A stretch of 64,000 nucleotides of DNA from assembly GCA_038114465.1 (NCBI GenBank), contig JAYNQW010000002.1:124001-188000 (forward strand), given 5' to 3'. The stretch's first letter is position 1, and every line of letters begins with the position of its first letter. Source of the DNA: CALINB01 sp938045325 (lineage in GTDB: Bacteria; Pseudomonadota; Alphaproteobacteria; Rhodospirillales; CALINB01). Below the pieces are notes generated by a model, which worked only from the letters and a program-made list of their open reading frames with translations, had not been told where the DNA came from and made no database searches. Position numbers and translations under genes: made by a program. This document shows, piece after piece, positions 62,153 to 64,000 of the stretch.

Positions 62153-62909
62153 AAAACACATCCGCCATGATTTCTCCTGCCAAAGCCAATCCTTCCTTGC
62201 GGGGAATACCCATTTTCATACGTTTGTCGTAAAGCACGCGGATAACGGTCTTATCGACGGGCGAAAATTCAAATAATTGATCTTTATCGCTGAAAACAGA
62301 GGGCCGCATCGTATCACTATCATTCGGAAAACCGATACTTTGCGTCAGCTCTTCCAATAAACAATGATTAATGCCGGCGATATCTCGTTCGGCATTCACG
62401 ACAATGACACTTTTTTGAATACGCCCTTTTTGTTTTTTTCGCGGTCCGAGTTTATACGAAATAAAATAACATCCGCCGGGCGCCGCCAACTTGGCAATGT
62501 ATTGCGGTGATGCTTGGGGCAATTTCAATTTCCCCATGTCTTTACGCTTCACGAAAATAATATCAATCGTCGCAACTTTGGGGTTGCCGACAATATTAAT
62601 GGGCAACCGTGTCAATCGGCGCAAATCAACAATATGTTGATTGATAAAATGGCGGTGCTTTGGGTTAGCTTTTACACCAACATATCGAAGGTGCAAGCGA
62701 ACCGGGCCCTGCCATTTATAGACAATGGTTGCGGCTTGCTTCTTATCGTATTCGGAACCGAAGACAATGGTGTCGAAGTAACCGACAAATGCTTTGATAC
62801 TTTTTTGTTGAGCGGCGGTCAGCTGCAGCGGTGCTGCCTCGGCATTTAACCCGGCAATACTGTAAAATCCGAGCGCGCAGATAAAACTATATAAAATTAA
62901 TTTTTTCAT
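62109..62909 (-). CDS. DUF2927-family exported protein
   Basis: 266 residues with a Sec signal peptide (KKLILYSFICALGFYSIAG, cleavage after AEA). The DUF2927 core includes GCYFISYKLG, IVVNAERDIAGINHCLLEELTQSIGFPNDSD and RPSVFSDKDQLFEFSPVDKTVIRVLYD. The EELTQ segment resembles a degenerate metallopeptidase helix, but catalysis is unproven. The basic C-terminal tail overlaps the convergent NUDIX gene. Confidence 0.85.
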   Translation of the reverse strand: MKKLILYSFICALGFYSIAGLNAEAAPLQLTAAQQKSIKAFVGYFDTIVFGSEYDKKQAATIVYKWQGPVRLHLRYVGVKANPKHRHFINQHIVDLRRLTRLPINIVGNPKVATIDIIFVKRKDMGKLKLPQASPQYIAKLAAPGGCYFISYKLGPRKKQKGRIQKSVIVVNAERDIAGINHCLLEELTQSIGFPNDSDTMRPSVFSDKDQLFEFSPVDKTVIRVLYDKRMKMGIPRKEGLALAGEIMADVFFKNEKPATSHKPKK

Positions 62910-62985
62910 TGGAATCGGGGGAATTCTAACACTTCACTGCCCTCACCGCACGTTTTATTCCGCCACTCATTGCTTGAGACGACCG

Positions 62986-64000
62986 TTACGTGTTGCTGAA
63001 CTTCCGTTCTTTCAGCGTGCTCATCAAACCGGCTGCCGGCATGGGCCGGCTAATGAAATAACCCTGAATCTCGTCACAATGATATTCGCGTAATTTCGAG
63101 AGCTGCTCTTCGGTTTCGACACCTTCGGCGATGATTTTACGGTTCAGTGTTTTTCCCATACTGATGATTGTTTTAATAATCTCCGCATAATCGGGATCGC
63201 TCGTGATTTCGGCAACGAAAGAACGGTCGATCTTAATCGTATCAATGGGAAACCGCTTAAGATAACTCAGCGAAGAATAACCCGTACCGAAATCGTCCAT
63301 GGCAATGGGAATTCCCATCTCGTGAAGCTGATCCAATGCGACAATAATAGCGCTTGAATCCGACATCAACATACTTTCGGTTATTTCAATCTCAAGAAAT
63401 TGCGGGGCAACGCCTAATTCCCGAAGCACATCATCGACAATGGAAACGAATGACGGCTCGCGGAGCTGGCGTGCCGATAAATTAACGGCGACACGGACCG
63501 GCGGCAGGCCGGCGTCCAGCCATTTTAAATGCTGTTTGCAGGCTTGCCGGATCACCCACTCACCGACTTCGTTGACAAGGCCTGTTTCTTCTAAGCTGGG
63601 GATGAATCGATTGGGCGTTACAAAACCAAGCTCTTCGCTGTTCCAGCGCATCAGCGCCTCAACACCGGTAAAACAGTCTGTTTGCAGATCGAGTTTCGGC
63701 TGATAGTGAAGCGAAAATTCATTCCGCTCCATCGCCTTGCTTAAACCGTTTTTAATAGCAACACGTTCTTTGACCTCTTCGTTAAGGCCTGCCGTATAGT
63801 AATGAAATGTCGCCTTTCCTTGATCTTTCGCGCGATACATTGCCGCATCGGCATTGCGCAGCAGGTCATTGGCCTCGATTGAATCATCCGGATAAACGGT
63901 GATCCCGATTGAGCCCGTTACAAGCGCTTCCTCGTCATTTAAATAAAACGGTTTTTCCAAAGCATCTAAAATACGCTGTGCCGCAAGGGAAATCCGAGCC
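62986..64000 (-). CDS. Diguanylate cyclase/phosphodiesterase (GGDEF-EAL), N terminus beyond the window
   Basis: The frame is open to the window edge, so the gene starts outside. What is visible is the end of a GGDEF domain (TGSIGITVYPDD, NADAAMYRAKDQG) and a full EAL domain. Catalytic EAL residues are present: Glu in GVEALMRW, Asn in AVNLSARQL, Glu in LEIEITES, Asp-Asp in MDDFGTGYSS, Lys in IKIDRSFV and Glu in AEGVETEEQ. The EAL domain is therefore likely an active c-di-GMP phosphodiesterase. The GGDEF signature itself lies off the edge. Confidence 0.95.
   Translation of the reverse strand, partial: ARISLAAQRILDALEKPFYLNDEEALVTGSIGITVYPDDSIEANDLLRNADAAMYRAKDQGKATFHYYTAGLNEEVKERVAIKNGLSKAMERNEFSLHYQPKLDLQTDCFTGVEALMRWNSEELGFVTPNRFIPSLEETGLVNEVGEWVIRQACKQHLKWLDAGLPPVRVAVNLSARQLREPSFVSIVDDVLRELGVAPQFLEIEITESMLMSDSSAIIVALDQLHEMGIPIAMDDFGTGYSSLSYLKRFPIDTIKIDRSFVAEITSDPDYAEIIKTIISMGKTLNRKIIAEGVETEEQLSKLREYHCDEIQGYFISRPMPAAGLMSTLKERKFSNT

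Noticed and set aside
1..64000. CRISPR arrays, insertion sequences, prophage or integrase genes
   Set aside because: No repeat-spacer pattern, transposase or integrase motifs were found; tRNA-Ser at 39937 has no visible duplicated 3' end.

Overview
The window reads as chromosomal DNA of an alphaproteobacterium, most likely in or near the Rhodospirillales. The evidence is the dusB-ntrBC-ntrYX-trkA-dat-hfq-hflX order at the left end, the mltB-rlpA-dacC-tmk-holB-metG-tatD cluster in the middle, the mfd-sdhE-recG group at the right, and a ferritin-like protein of the type first described in Rhodospirillum. There are no transposases, prophage genes or CRISPR arrays. Base composition is even at roughly half G+C, apart from AT-rich intergenic stretches. 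Two runs of N (4816-4831 and 14387-14396) mark assembly gaps.

Layout. 1-11.6 kb: one co-oriented block for nitrogen control and RNA biology (dusB, ntrB, ntrC, ntrY, ntrX, trkA, D-amino-acid aminotransferase, HAD phosphatase, hfq, hflX). 11.7-22.3 kb: a variable segment. It holds a small ribbon-helix-helix-like protein, an AhpD/CMD-type protein whose second redox Cys is replaced by an in-frame TGA (probable selenoprotein), four tandem TauD/TfdA dioxygenases, an inositol-phosphatase-like enzyme, a beta-hydroxyacid dehydrogenase, UspA, a stand-alone TctC-like binding protein, small envelope proteins and mazG. 22.5-31.9 kb: a minus-strand housekeeping and envelope block (MBL hydrolase, tatD, metG, holB, tmk, dacC, rlpA, mltB, DUF218). 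32-36.5 kb: an HExxH protein with a Q/N-rich N terminus, two membrane-anchored S8 proteases (one interrupted by a stop codon) and a small Q-rich protein. 36.6-40 kb: tctCBA and tRNA-Ser. 40-48 kb: accessory metabolism (degenerate KdsB-like protein, M24 peptidase-fold enzyme, atypical SDR, orphan encapsulated-ferritin-like protein, DUF924, a TauD-MFS pair, a DMT transporter), then rpsU and fliN. 48.9-55.9 kb: DsbA-like oxidoreductase, a candidate small RNA, mfd, sdhE and recG. 55.9-64 kb: an RND efflux pair whose adaptor gene carries a frameshift, DUF502, a cyclic-nucleotide-binding domain protein, NUDIX, DUF2927 and an EAL-domain protein cut by the window edge.

The most notable observations are these. 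(1) A probable selenoprotein with CxxU in place of CxxC and a SECIS-like hairpin just downstream. (2) A roughly 115-nt candidate sRNA with two identical CCUCCCUGUU motifs, three perfect hairpins and a perfect TGTGA-N6-TCACA box. (3) An encapsulated-ferritin-type protein with no shell gene and no targeting tail. (4) A 12-bp palindrome found once before the ribbon-helix-helix-like gene and once before mazG. (5) Several genes whose reading frames are broken by a single base or codon.
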